Of a stretch of DNA of 64,000 bases, positions 45,081 through 56,946 are shown piece by piece (within the stretch, counting starts at the first letter, position 1; every line of letters begins with the position of its first letter). The DNA comes from Kappaphycus alvarezii (lineage: Eukaryota > Rhodophyta > Florideophyceae > Gigartinales > Solieriaceae), in the NCBI GenBank assembly GCA_002205965.3, contig NADL03000481.1, positions 496,001 to 560,000 on the forward strand. Reading direction: 5' to 3'. Under the pieces are notes generated by a model, which saw only the letters and a program-made list of their open reading frames with translations, did no database searches and had not been told where the DNA came from. Made by a program: the position numbers and the translations under genes.

Positions 45081-46717
45081 CAGTGGTTGCTCGATAATTG
45101 CACCGAGGTGGTGGGCCTCCACTTGGTGCAATTAATGTATTGGTGCAATTACACAAACTGTATGACTACACGTGTCGGACGATTCAGTTGATTTAACTAC
45201 CATCACCTCTCATCATCTCATCGAGCGTCAGCTGCCTACAGGCATCGCGGACCTCCTCGCGAATTTCGCTCTGAATGGAACAGAGCGCCCTGTGTAGGGG
45301 GGCCGACAGAATGCCTCGCGCCACAGCATACCTCTTGACCATTGCAATTGCACGTAGAGTCTCTTTGCGGGGAGGCACCTGTGGAGATTCAATCGGTTCT
45401 TCCTCATCGCCGCTGTCGCCGTCAATGTTCTCGTCTACCATTTGATCAACCAGCGTGTCGAGCGAAACGATTTGAGTGTGGTCCTCCTCCCCTCGCATAT
45501 TCGCGAATGGACCGGAATTAAAGCCTCCATTGCGTTCTGTGTACGTAGCTCATCGGCACGTAAAACGTTACAGTCCGTACTTGTTTCGTCAGATTCCAGT
45601 TTTGTGTGCTTCTAACAATAGCTTATGATGGCCGCCTCTAGCTCTCTCCATTGCATCTTAACCGTTTGCGTAGCAGAAAGGATGTCCACCTCGTATATTG
45701 TACGAACGTTTTCATCAAGCAGGTCCAGAGCACGCTCCATCTGAAATGAACGATAACGGAACTTCATGGCCGCGATGATGCCAGCGTCCAAAGGCTGGAT
45801 TTTGTAAGTGGTGTTCAGAGGTATAAACTCCACCTTAACACTGGACAAATCTGGAATGTTGGAAACACTGCCATGGGCACTACAGTTGCCGATGAGCAGG
45901 ATTGCTTTCCTGCCTGGTGTAGCTGAAATGTATATCTTGGACCGTCGCAACCAGTCAAAGAACAAATCAAATGTCATCCATGCTTTCGTATTGGTGATAA
46001 TCAAGCCCAAGTTATCAACCGCCCTTCTTCTTGAATGCACGTGGACGAGCAGCAGTGCCGATAAACATCGGCTCAATCTTCTCAGATCCGTCCGCATTAC
46101 AGAAAAAGAGAACTATTAATCTCTCTTTCGCCTTCTTGCGCCCTGGGAGAGGCTGATGAGCAACAGTTTTGTCCGGTTGCATACTGTAGTTTAAGACGCA
46201 TTCATCTGCATTAAACCTATCTTTCCTCGAATGCGATGACAGGTTTTCTGTTAACGAAGGAAGTGCAAGGGCTGCTGCGTCGTCATCGGAATCTCCATCC
46301 TATCCGTGAGACTGTGCGGTGCGAAGATTCCAGCGGCGTTTAAAGTTCGATACCCATCCATCAGAAAACTTCAAGTTCACTCGGCGATCCTCTGCCACCT
46401 TTTCACTGAAATTATCTTGCAGACGAAGTGCTTTTCGTTTAATCAAGAAATGGGAAATGTTAACACGGCTTGTGTACATATCACAAACCCATTGATAAAG
46501 CGCTGTTTCGAGTGCGTGACTTCTCCCTTTTCTAGCTCGCAATTTCATGTCAGCTCGTCGCCGTGAATATTGTGGAGTGGCGGGGGATGGATTGCGAAGG
46601 ATGCATGTGATTGTAAATCTGTTCGGCTTCTGTGGACCTGAACAATCCCGCCGATCATCTCCCATCTTCCGCGGTGGAACGGAGTACATACTCAGATATT
46701 ATTTTGTCTTGCCACTG
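45081..46717 (-). mobile_element. Pogo/Tigger-like DNA transposon with a mutated catalytic residue
   Basis: The N-terminal CENP-B-like DNA-binding region (46300-46689) has HALETALYQWV, NISHFLIKRKAL and SDGWVSNFKRRW. The DDE_1 domain follows: NADEC near 46200, TKAWMTFDLFFDWL, LLIGNCSAHG, FIPLNTTYKIQPLDAGII and FRYR. The usual LLLDN.SAH reads LLIGN, so the second catalytic Asp is Gly (near 45890). Several frame changes are present. Candidate ends are CAGTGG at 45081 and CCACTG at 46712-46717, each next to TA, the usual target of the superfamily. The left end carries three copies of ATTGCACC/GGTGCAAT, two of them as a hairpin (45097-45140). An Asp/Glu-rich acidic tail lies at 45193-45498. The copy is dead. 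Confidence 0.85.
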
Positions 46718-46739
46718 TAATGCTCTGTAATGTTCTATC

Positions 46740-48960
46740 CTCTGACACCCCTCCTCAGTGGCTAGACCCAATGTAAAAGACAATTTTCTGCATTATTCGC
46801 AGCGCTTGGCGCACACACCGTAGCTCAGTGACGGACAAGGCCTGGGCACCACACCGCAGTTCTGCTATACGGGGTTCAACTTCCGGATACTCGACGAAAT
46901 GTTGTGGCTGAGGGTTGTCATACCTGGGGCGTTCCTGCGAACATGTGCCCCGCACTTGGCGTCTTATAGTCAAGTTTGCATCAGGTATCGGTCCCACTTT
47001 TACTGATTCCCACCGGCGCCTCTCGCTTTTCTCGTATAGAGTCACTTACATTGAACATGCTCGTTCAATTTTCCTGGCACTTGGCCAGAATACTCAAGCT
47101 TCAACATACTCGTTTAGCTTGGTAACCATTCTCTCGGTTTCATACAGAACAATTCAACTCTTACTCTCCCATTCACATTCACATATATTTGTAGATGTGT
47201 ACAATCAAGTCGATGCTCAATTATCAATTTAATGCAATCCAAGCATTGAAACCGCGCGACGCAAATGCCTGTAGTTGAGAATCTTTGTGAACAAATCCGC
47301 AAGTTGATGTTCTGAAGGAAAATGCTGAAGAAAAATTGTTCCATTCTGAATCAATGACCCGACATGGTGAAACTTCAAGTCAATGTGCTTATTTAGTGCA
47401 CTGACTTGATTCTGACCCGCAAGCGCGATAGCTGCGGTCTTGTCAACACGCACTACTGTTGATTACAATGTTGTCCTTCCTTCATCAAACAGTTGAGAAT
47501 ACGTAATTTCCCAGAACAGCCGACGAATCCAAGTCACTTGCTTCGACCCAGATGAAAGGTAAATGTATTCAGCTTCAGCAGATGACAACGCAACAATGGT
47601 TTGTCGCTGCGACTTCCAAAGAATGGGTCCACCATGAAATCCAGTTGTTATTTGCCTGGTCTCCTTACATCCCCCCAGTCGGCGTCAATGTGGGCACTTA
47701 AGGAGCTGCGATCAATTGATGAGGACGCGGGGAAATGCAATCCATAACGGACAGTGCCGGATAAATAGCGCAAAATGCGCTTCACGTAGAGTAAGTGCCG
47801 GTTGGTGGGTGCATGTAAGTGGCGAGCAAGGGCGGATACGCAAAAGGATAAATCAGGTCGTGTACAAATGGTCAAGTAGAGAAGCTCTCCGATAATGTTT
47901 CGGTAAGCGGCATGTGCTGTCCTATCTAGCAACGGTTCACCGGTGTAAGCAAAGACGAGGTCCTCATCCTGCGGCAGGGGTGTGTAAGTTGCTTTGCATT
48001 GCCCCATGGCACGCTTTTCGAGTAATGCCTTCGTGTAACTAACCTGCGACACCCGAATACCGCTAGGGGACCGACGTATTTCCCAACCTGGAAAGTTATT
48101 CAGAGGGCCAAAGAACTTTACATCAAAATTGGCACCAAGCTTCTTCATAAAATGTTCCAGCATCGGTGCGGAATTGGTGACATACTTCATGTCTTCGACA
48201 ACGAAAACGACAATTAAGAACTCCGCATTGACTTTGAGATAGAAAACACGGGGGTCAATTCGCGAAGCTTTGAACCCCCAGCTCAAAAGAACGTGGGAAA
48301 TAACGGAACCCCAAATTTGACCGGCTTGACGGAAACCATAAATTGATTTAACGAGAGAACAAACAAAACCGGGACGTGCTTCATTACCTCTAGAATCAGT
48401 TGGCTGCTCCATGACAACTAGAGCGTCAATATCGCCGTACAAGTATGCGTTTGCAACATCGCCACCTTCTAGTACTAGATTTTCGCCGGCAGCGAAAGAA
48501 AAAAGAAGTATAATTGATTCGTGCGAGGCAACAGGGGCATAGAGACCATCTGGATCGAAGTCGAAGTTCGGATCTTGAAGGTCACCCCTGATACAACAGC
48601 TAGCTTTTTATAAGAAACGCTTGCCATCGTGGTCAAAAGGCTTTACGCGAAATACCCACGCGAACGGAATAGGGCGTATTTCTTCTGTGCGTTGTACATA
48701 CTTCCATGTTCCTCTGTTGACTAATGCATGGAATTCTATGTCAATAGCTGCTCTCCAGTTCCATTCTTTGATTGCTTCTCGAAATAAACGAGGTATGCGT
48801 GGGTTTATCGGACGCCGTTTGGTAGAAAAACAAGAAACGATGCCCATGGATAATGGTATTCTGTACGCATGGAAAGCTTGAATAAGGGCATCTTCAGTCC
48901 CGTTGTCATTTACTTTGTTTGCATCAATCTCCCTCTGCCGCACCAGACCCTCAAGCAACG
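46740..48960 (-). mobile_element. Ty1/Copia retrotransposon fossil (reverse transcriptase, RNase H, probable 3' LTR)
   Basis: Reverse transcriptase pieces lie at 48608-48958 (WNWRAAIDIEFHALVNRGTW, PIPFAWVFRVK) and 47648-48442 (FVCSLVKSIYGFRQAGQIW, YLTICTRPDLSFCVSALARH, RYLSGTVRYGLHF). The RNase H end lies at 47229-47453 (HIDLKFHHV, QLADLFTKIL). Beyond it the sequence TGTTGAAGCTTGAG at about 47109 (minus sense) looks like an LTR start. The LTR would run to about 46740, next to the pogo element. Gag and integrase are missing, so it is a 5'-truncated fossil with a few breaks. Its long intact stretches suggest it is younger than the Copia copies at 6-10 and 20-24 kb. Confidence 0.85.
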
Positions 48961-49007
48961 CTGTTACTCCTGGGAGTTGATCATTTCGGCATTGGCGAAA
49001 ATCTTGG

Positions 49008-49101
49008 GCCCGAGTTATGAGAATATTCTTTGACGTGGGGACGTAAGGATATAGAGCCCGAGTTATTACAATGTTCTTTGACGTGGGGACGTAAGGATAT
49101 A
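49008..49101 (+). repeat. Two tandem copies of a 48-bp unit
   Basis: GCCCGAGTTAT... at 49008-49055 is repeated at 49056-49101. Both share TTCTTTGACGTGGGGACGTA. The copies differ at only a few bases. It lies just outside the truncated 5' end of the Copia fossil. Confidence 0.85.
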
Positions 49102-49103
49102 CA

Positions 49104-49698
49104 ACTGTAATAAGGCGAGATCATGCTGTATGACTTTGATCCTCATGAAAAGTTTTATATGACTACCAAATGGTCTTTAAAGAGAACCCGCCGTACCGCG
49201 ATGTCAACCAATGTTAAGACCAGTAGAAGCGTCTCTCCTATGCTTACATCTACGCTACTATTCGAGGATATCCATTAGGCCTTGGCTGAACAATCATCAA
49301 ACCTCCGTCAAGCACAGAGCTTGTGTGTCTCACTTACAAATGGGTTTCAGGGTGACAACAATTGTCAATGATTCCTCCATTCGCTTCATAGTTGCAACAG
49401 TGATATAGTCAAACCCTTCTCACACTATCACACATAGCTACCATTTGGATCTGGTCAATACTCACCAGTCCGCCAGGGATTTGAACCTTGTCGCTGTCCT
49501 AAACAGCGCAATGCACGCATACACAAAACAGTTCTTCATTCCATCTTTGCAAGAATAAAATTGGGGCGTAGTTTTCGTAGCCGAATGGTTTGTATATTTG
49601 TTACGAACGATGAAACTGTGAATATCCTCGCTTGTGATGAAATTTTGAAAGGCGCAGTCCTTCGATAGAGTATTGAACCCATGTGGCTTTCCAATGGC
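49104..49698. other. Spacer without a gene
   Basis: About 600 bp with no coding sense. A tRNA-like fragment with a B-box-like GGTTCAAATCC (minus strand, about 49470-49480) is present, but no full cloverleaf. Confidence 0.45.
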
Positions 49699-51610
49699 TC
49701 AAACATCTTTTTTTCGACAAGAACGCCTAGCTTCCATGTATACAGTGCATCTCAACCCTGCAGACATAGTCGGGAATTCTTCTTCGTACCTTTTCAAGGA
49801 GTACTGTACAATATCTTGGAAAGGTACAGTTCTACACAGCACTTCATGTGCGTCTATTGCCCCACTAAGTTTCCTTTTACCCATCCATGTATTCCGTGAT
49901 AGGAATCGAAATGAATCTGTACGGATGTCGATTGCCCATCTTTTAACCAAAGATTCCTTGAAAAGATTCTCGATTACAATATCTGTGTTTTCCATCAACT
50001 CCTTGTGATCACGTCCACCTTTCAAGTCTACATTGTTACCGAGCAAGATTTTTCTTAAAGCTATCCATTTTGGAGAGCTTTTTGTGGTTTCCTTTGTTAC
50101 ATTGGAATGCAGTGTTGCAATCCGGCACAAACAATCCGTACACATGCAGTGTTCTACTGCGAAGATGTGAGCATGATGATGGTTGCTTCTTTCTATACAA
50201 CTTCTCCGAGGTTGGTGAGTGGCTTTGAAAAGAAGTTCCATGAACTCCCTACAATGCACCATGGCGGGAATTGTGAAATCGTACAGCTCAAGGATCCGGT
50301 TGAGGTTGGGCTTATCCAGCATAGACAGCGCGTAGTCTGAAATCTTGCATAAGTTATTGACTTCTTGTACATATATCTTTGACTTAGTACTAAGTTCCGA
50401 AATGTATTTTAATTTTGATGCTCCGGTAACAAACTCCAAACAGGCATGACCATCCACTTCTATTTCTGGCCACCAATAGGTGTAACCGACTAGGGATTGC
50501 AATATACTCATTGCTGGCACACACTTTCTGATGAGAGTACTCTCATTACAAGATGCTGTTAATTGTTTGAATACAGGAAAAGAGACACAGAGAACTGAGA
50601 ATATACCTGAGAGTGTGATATGGTTCAAACATTTTTTCTTCTCGTTGAAAAAACACTTCTGATGTACAAGCCGGTTCCGTCTTAGAGCATGAACGACGGC
50701 AAAATGTGCCGTGCTTCTCAATTCTGCAGTTTGGAGTACTCCATACGTATACGACAGAAAATTTTGAGCTAGGCCAGATGCAACTAGGTTTGATCTATAC
50801 GGATCAAATATGCCAGGGACAACTGGTATATTCTTATCATTAACGGCTATCTTTTCCCTCATCGTATGGAATCGGCGGTGTAGCTCGATTACAATCCTGG
50901 GAAGGTATACTGCTTTGTCGAAGTACTTCGTGCCTTGCAGCGTTACGTAAGAAAGAGGAATGCTTTGAAGATATGGATGTCGTGTATCCATATCTTGACT
51001 CCGTTGCAATATTATTTGGTAACCTTCGAAACGTTCACAATGTGCAAGGGAAATTGGCATTGTTACCTAATACGTCAATTTTGTGTGCCGCTGCAGGGTA
51101 GTCACCAATGAACCCAACGAAATCCAAGAACATTTTGCATGGAGCTCCACTGGGAAGGGTACCGTCGATACCGTTAATGGTACCATTGACGATATCATTA
51201 ATAATGAAACAAAGAACATGATTGATGGATACTCCTGGGGGTGTGAGGGATATTATACTGACAGCGCTGTTACTTCGACGTACTTCCGCAGGAAGGCCCA
51301 GAGGCAACAAATACACAACACCAACTGATCCTTGCGGATAAATCTTGGAGAACGGATTAAAATCATCACAATAAAGCAACACTCGATAGAAAACATATTG
51401 CTTTCCACTTTGCAGGATACCGAAGTTCATCCTTCCTGCCTGATTCCAAATGTCATTCAAGTGGCTATTCGGATGAGCACTCATGGAATATTGATTACCA
51501 TATGTGCACGAGGGATTTCGTGACAACCGTACGAAATGAATGGACATTATTCTGTCTTGGCAGAGAAAAGCCACTTCCTCCGCTGTTTCATGTATACGAA
51601 ACGACGTCAC
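49699..51610 (-). mobile_element. Tnp2-like (CACTA/Plavaka-type) transposase gene
   Basis: The first part (51035-51610) reads CDDFNPFSK, GVVYLLPLGLPAEVR, then FVGFIGDYPAAAHKIDVLG and NFPCTL. The order resembles Tnp2-type transposases: a (D)G..PF motif, a mid-domain, then a DYPA...G...C..C finger. The second part (49699-51060, 453 residues) continues at CERFEGYQ and includes YTYWWPEIEVDGHA, FTIPAMVHCREFMELLF and RSNHHHAHIFAVEHCM, the helical region that follows in this group. The parts are out of frame by one base at 51035-51060, inside the Cys-x-x-Cys finger. No ATG is in frame at the 5' end; the open frame starts at a GTG. Terminal repeats were not found. The match rests on motif order by eye, so the family assignment is moderate. 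Confidence 0.6.
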
Positions 51611-51705
51611 TTTTCGTGATGGCTAACCTCGCTCTCATCTCCAGAATGTATGGCATATGATTCCGACAATATACGAGGCTTGCTCCTTGTTTGCACTGGT
51701 TATCA

Positions 51706-52414
51706 ATGGATAGTCAAATGAAAGTGCAAGATCTAATCACGAAGCTATACGAAATGGCACAGGGGTACCTGGGGAGAACAGCAGGCTCGTATCGGGACGC
51801 GCGACAGGAAGCAAACCGTATGAGACGTTTTGTCCGTGATGCTCTGCACCAACATGTCGATTTCGATTTTGCAGATCGTGGACTGAAGCGGGGATGCGAC
51901 ATTATAGGATACCATTCCTCGATACCGAGGATGGCGAATGACAGGTACAATTACGATAGTGGAGTATATTCAAGTGGTGGCAATGGGGACTACAAACGCG
52001 GTAGGTGGGAACAAGGAAGCAGTGGCCGTTACTTGACAAGCGGGGAGTATGGGAGTAACAGCAGAAAAAACTGATCATCCACAAAAACTGAATTTATACA
52101 GAAGCGGTACCGCAGCCACATATGGTGATCGTGGCCCATACCCCTCCACAACTACGATTGACATCAGGGGGTGGCCGTACCTCGAATTATCCATACTCAG
52201 GCGCAAATACTGCCCCACAAACTACACTCAGCATAGGAGTGTAGGTAACGGCAATGCTGCGTCGCGCTATAACTATAGCAATGAAGACCCATACGCGAAT
52301 GGCTACAGTAGACGCCAAGATGATCCGCACGCGACTAACAGGCGCCGTGACGATCCATACGCATGTAACCAGCAGAAAGAGTATTATCGTCAGACCGATT
52401 CTTATCGACGTTGA
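51706..52414 (+). CDS. Gly/Tyr/Arg/Asn-rich low-complexity protein, divergent from the Tnp2-like gene
   Basis: It starts at ATG 51706. The first 65 residues look helical (KVQDLITKLYEMAQGYLG, ARQEANRMRRFVRDAL). The rest is disordered-looking with repeated short units: DRYNYDSGVYSSGGNGDYK, SRYNYSNEDPYANGYSRRQ, DDPHATNRRRDDPYACNQQ. The frame changes near 52065 (a run of six A) and again near 52170-52240, while composition stays the same, so this is one protein with probable homopolymer indels. It lies about 95 bp from the 5' end of the Tnp2-like gene on the opposite strand, so the two may share a promoter and an element. Function unknown. An RNA-binding or phase-separating protein is only a guess from composition. 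Confidence 0.45.
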
Positions 52415-53039
52415 CGCTAGTAGTACGAGGGTCTCATCTTTTTCAGCTCATTTGTTACAAGCAATTCATTAGAGTTAGACTAGACTGGCGCTAGCTAGCA
52501 CCAGCGCACAAGCAGTGGTAATTTTGATTTAAATGATGATGTTACATTCAGTTTCCGGTGTTGTTGGTTGGCGGCGTGGGGACGGGACCATAGCAGGAGG
52601 GTTGGTGGGAGGGTTGGTGTTGGTGTTGGTTGGTGGCGGGACGACGGGCCGCGGATCAGAACAGGGACCAGGACAGGAGTGCTAGTGGTGTCGCTGGTTG
52701 GCACCAGGCGGGGAGACGGAATAAAAACAGCAGAGGATTTGGCGTTGTTGGTTCCGGTGAGAACAGGAAAGTTGGTGGTTTTGTTGCGTGCTTTAGTGGC
52801 GGAGAGGACAAAAAAACAGGACAGTTGCAATGGGGGAAAGATTTGGGTGCTTTATTACTTGAAAAATATACCCGGCTGTATCCCAGAATACTCCCAAGTG
52901 CAATGGCCTCCGATATATAACTTCACTAAAACGTTATAGGCACGTAGCAAGGGGACCCACTTAGTGTGCTGTTGTTTGATTTCGTCCTTCACATCTTAGC
53001 CCTGAAGATTCAATAAGACCTCTCTTTGACCGAAGGGGA
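52415..53039. other. G/T-rich spacer with possible G-quadruplex tract
   Basis: Around 52570-52710 the plus strand is full of GGG and GGTTGGTG-type runs (GGAGGGTTGGTGGGAGGG at about 52597-52614). The minus-strand reading is Thr/Pro/Ser-rich and not convincing as protein. Confidence 0.5.
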
Positions 53040-53525
53040 TACTGCAGTGAGAAAGCTACTTCTGCAGCTTTGGTATCATGATGACGGCTACATCGCATCA
53101 AAATACGATTCGATATTGAAATCGATTTAGATACTGTCATCCCGGAAGCGAAACGCCTGGGGCTTCATTTGTCCATTCCAAAATGCAATATTTGGTGGCA
53201 CACGGCTCCATGCGACTCCATCAAAGCCGCATACCCGTCCGAGATGAAACAGGAATACAGTGACGGTACTATCGTTCTGAATGCACCCGCCTGTACCAGG
53301 GCATTTAAGAAACAACACATACTAGACCATGTGCATTCCCTCGAACCTTTCTAGCAGGCCGTCATGGAACTGCAAGATGCGCACGCCTCTTTCCAAACAC
53401 TACGAAACTGTTTCAGGTTATGCACGCTCGGCCACCTTCTCAGAGTTGTTCCACCATCTTGCACAAAGAAAGAAGCGGAATACTTCGACAGTCTCATGGA
53501 ATCCATGGTTCAAATATTTTCGAGT
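53040..53525 (+). mobile_element. LINE-like reverse transcriptase fragment, plus strand
   Basis: LLLQLWYHDDGYIASKY carries a YHDD form of the catalytic box. It is followed by the same downstream blocks as the minus-strand copy to the right (WWHTAPCDSIKAAYP; LRNCFRLCTLGHLLRVVPPS). It ends about where the minus-strand copy ends, so the two fragments meet tail to tail. One stop and one frame change are visible. Confidence 0.75.
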
Positions 53526-55223
53526 CGAGCACTTTGCCTGCCATCGTTCGGACACAGCACTCCATCATGCAGTCGAATTTGTCAACGCCTTCTGCGGTGC
53601 AGGATGGGGGCAATACGCGTAGCAAATAGCATATCTTGTATACTAGGAAACAGTTTCGCAACAACTGGAACGCAACTTGTGCATTGTCAAGGTAAGCGAT
53701 GGTCTCGAGGAACGGCCTGAGCGAGTCTACGTGGTTCGTAAAGGATTGCCTAGTGAATTCTTCGAAATCGACCGGAGCGTTCAAGAAAAAAGTACACTTG
53801 CTGTACTCTTGCTTAAATTACCTTGGGTAGAGGCGTTGTACTGACTCCGGTGGAGCAGTTGGCCACCAAAATGTGCATTTTGACGGAGAGAGGTGCGGTC
53901 CCCGGGTTTTAGCGTCCACGGAAAAGAGGATTTCTACCGCTTTGACAAGTTGCTCATGGCGCGCAATGATGTAGCCATCGTCGTGGTACCAGAGTTGGAG
54001 CAACAGATTTGCCTTGTTCCCATCTTCTTCTTCCCCCGACCTCAAGAGCTCTTGTATTTTGAGGATGATTGGATGCAACTCCAGATCGAAGGGGAGGCCC
54101 CCGAGATTGTCCCCTTGTTGTGTTCCGCAGACGCTTCTAATAATATGGAGACCAATCCATAGGAATGCATGCTCGTTTGCGTAGCAATAGGAGACCCAAG
54201 GCAGCAGCTCTGGGAGTAAGTTTCTGACTGCTTTCAGGAAAATGTGGGGACTGCACAGTTCAAACGCGTTCTTCAAATCGACGGTCAGTAGTACATATTC
54301 CTGGTTAATCCCATACTCTTGGATCCTTCATTCTATCGGTAATGGATTGCCAGCGGCTTTCAGTGGGACAGGAGTCTGAGTAAGAGATGTTGGTGAGCAT
54401 AACAGCCGCGAACAGGAATAGCTTCGCGAACTCCTGGGTTGCGCGTGGGTCCTCGGCTTGACAGGCTTGTGCCACATTATTCATTGCCTTTGCATATGTT
54501 TCGGCTAGGCAACCACCAAACTTCGTGGTTATGTGTGCCATGATAGGCGTGTGCATAGTGAAAATTTGTTCCATGGGAGGCAGTGACTGCGCGGGGGGCT
54601 GCTGTGGCGCTGAACGGCTGAGGGATGTAGGGACTTGCAGGGCATTTGGAACTGTCGGCGGGGCGTCCAGTACTGGCACTGCGGCGGCTGGAAATCTCCT
54701 CGCAGCGCTTAGCATCTGCGTTTCATGTGGGGGAGTGTATAAGCGCCGTATGAACTGCGCATTTCGGGCACTTGGAGTATGAAAACTCGAAGAGTACGTT
54801 TGCTGTTGGTCCAGAAACACTTGAACCTACGTATTGGTCATGACGTCCACAGTACCAATAGCCTAGTCTGGACAGATGCCTATTGCGCTTTCCTTTCTCA
54901 TGTCTTTTTGCCTGTCCCAGTTTAAACCCTCGACAATGCACAGTGCGAAGGTGAGTTAAAAGTTGGGCGACTGCTTGAATCCGTGATCTTTGCTGTGTAC
55001 ACAGCGGGCAATGTCACGGATGAGGCAATAGTCTTGTCGAGATAGGGCCCGCCATCTGGCGCATAGAGAGCCATTTGCCCCCGTTCTCCTCGAGAGGCTT
55101 GTGTTGTAAAGCGGGGATCTGGTCTAGCGTCTCGGCCATAGTGATGTCTCTCAGACACCATGATGTCTTAAAACAGTACAAACAACTAAGCGACTGGACT
55201 TTTCGTTCCGAGTCTCGGGACAC
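53526..55223 (-). mobile_element. LINE-like retroelement, N-terminal zinc fingers plus reverse transcriptase
   Basis: At the 5' end (about 55020-54930) a finger-like block reads CPLCTQQRSR...HLRTVHC. A second CPKC motif follows near 54760. A Gln/Pro-rich linker and a helical block (54305-54820) come next. Reverse transcriptase lies at 53818-54276: VCGTQQGDNLGGLPFDLELHP and LWYHDDGYIIARH. The thumb is at 53494-53784 (LRNCFLVYKICYLLRVLPPS). Together with the copy at 32.3-34.2 kb this suggests one family with N-terminal fingers, reverse transcriptase and a C-terminal restriction-like endonuclease. This copy lost its 3' half. Three to four breaks are visible. Confidence 0.8.
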
Positions 55224-56946
55224 TCCGATCCCTTACGCAGGTGTGCACCTCAGACATCCCTATTTCACCAGGCCTTGAGAGCTAGACAGATCGTGCCGAA
55301 AAGGCCACAGAAATGCAGCCATAAATGCCATCTTTGGCTGTGAACCGCCAAACATTCAAAAATTTGAATGTCACTGTGTTTGCAGCTGAGCTCTTTGGCT
55401 AGCTCACTTCCTGAGGAAGAAGGTGCGACGGAGCAGTCGTCCTTCCGGCTGATCTACATGACAAACGCGTGCGGATTCGCAAAAATCGCAGTGCAGAGAG
55501 CAGCAGCTTTCGAATGATATACGATCTGCGGCGGCGGAACCAGTATAACGTTAGCAAGCACAAAATGAACGCGACAAGGGACAAATGTCAAAGAAAATAA
55601 GGGAGAAGCGGGCGCGACGTGCCTGGAAGACCCGCCCGCTGCAGTGCACCGCATCCCTGTTGGCGCCGTACGCAAGGAAGACGACGGGAAGGGCGTACAG
55701 GTGAGAGGGGAAGCGTAAAATGGAAAGCAGAGGTGCAATGGGTAACCAGAGAACAATAATCAGACCGACGTGGTTGTGGACACAACCATGTCGGTCACTC
55801 GAGCAGGCATGGACCATCCGTCTTCTGGAGGACTCTTAGTTTTTAGATAGCGTCTTCATCGAATGGTTCGTGCAGAGCGATCACAATCGCAGTTTGCTTT
55901 TGAACCAAAGAGCTCAGGACAGGCAAGGGGCGATGGCGTTCCGCGACAGTATTTTTTCATTTGCTAGAAGCCATGTACTCAGAGATACGATGAAGTACAG
56001 CTTCAGTGCCGGGAGTCTGAGATGGCGGCGGGGAATAGGGTTTCGTAGTCAGGCGGCGTAGAGCTTGTCCGATTGAAATGGGCCGCATTTTGCCTTTGCA
56101 CTTTGCTTGTCCGTCTAAGGATGAAACTCGGAGATGGGTAGTTTCATTTCAACGAAAATATACCAAGGTATGTTAGAATCACAATATCCCTTTTTATTAT
56201 TGTTTTGCAATAAATTTTAAAATCAAATAACATTATTGCCCACCCGTCTCGTACATGAGTCTACAACTGAACCTTTCTCTCATGAGAGGAAATTTCATGA
56301 GAGGAACGTTCGGTGCACACTCCCGAGAGTCACTCATGTCACGTTACCTCCCTGGCCCTCATCCATCGCGATCGATTCCATTCCTCAACTACTTAGCGAA
56401 CAAGCTTTTGTCCTTAACTCTCGCCGCTCCAGTTGTGTACCATACGGTGCACCACTTCATTGGCTAAATTTCATTCCTCTGACTGGACACTTCCAACCAA
56501 CCAATTCCATCCTCTCAACTGAGCGCTTAGTTGTTGCTACTGTATCAACAAACTAAACCAAGGATTGGGATGAAACAGAGTCACGGATCTCAGGGTAATA
56601 TTGGATATCTGTATTGTACAGGGATAAAAATGTTCCCGCAACGTTAGCGATTTGGTTTTAATACTGAACATGAGTTACAGCCTCACACCATCATCGATAA
56701 ATCAAAGAAGAATAACACCATGCTCGAGGGACGGAAAAATGTCGGTGTCTCTATTCCCGTAGTGGCATTCTGGATCTGCCACGTATGGAGCTACTTCATT
56801 CACTTGATTAAGTGCAGAGAATTCTTGCTCAGTAGTCTAAGGCAGTTTGTCGCAAGGTGGGCTGATGCAGTTCTCTGTGACGGCATGAATGACGCAAGTG
56901 TACACTCGCTACATCTAACATGCTACGCTTCAGCTATTATCCCAGC
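55224..56946. other. Stretch without a supported gene
   Basis: Open stretches on both strands (55399-55817 minus; 56236-56556 and 56720-57010 plus) lack any recognised domain, and several overlap one another. The sequence is of mixed composition, AT-rich at 56150-56230. I see no gene or repeat pair. Confidence 0.4.

Noticed and set aside
49455-49520. tRNA-like 3' half on the minus strand with GGTTCAAATCC, an arm like CGCTG-TTTAGGA-CAGCG and GGCGGACT end
   Set aside because: No matching acceptor strand or D-arm was found on either side, including in permuted order, and the spacing between arms is too short. It is at best a tRNA remnant.
52495-52939. Open frames on both strands in the GGT/GGG-rich tract
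   Set aside because: Both are repetitive by-products of the G/T-rich sequence. The tract is listed as a possible G-quadruplex region instead.
55399-55817. Minus-strand 60-100 codon frames as genes
   Set aside because: Three frames overlap over the same DNA, with no consistent codon pattern or domain.
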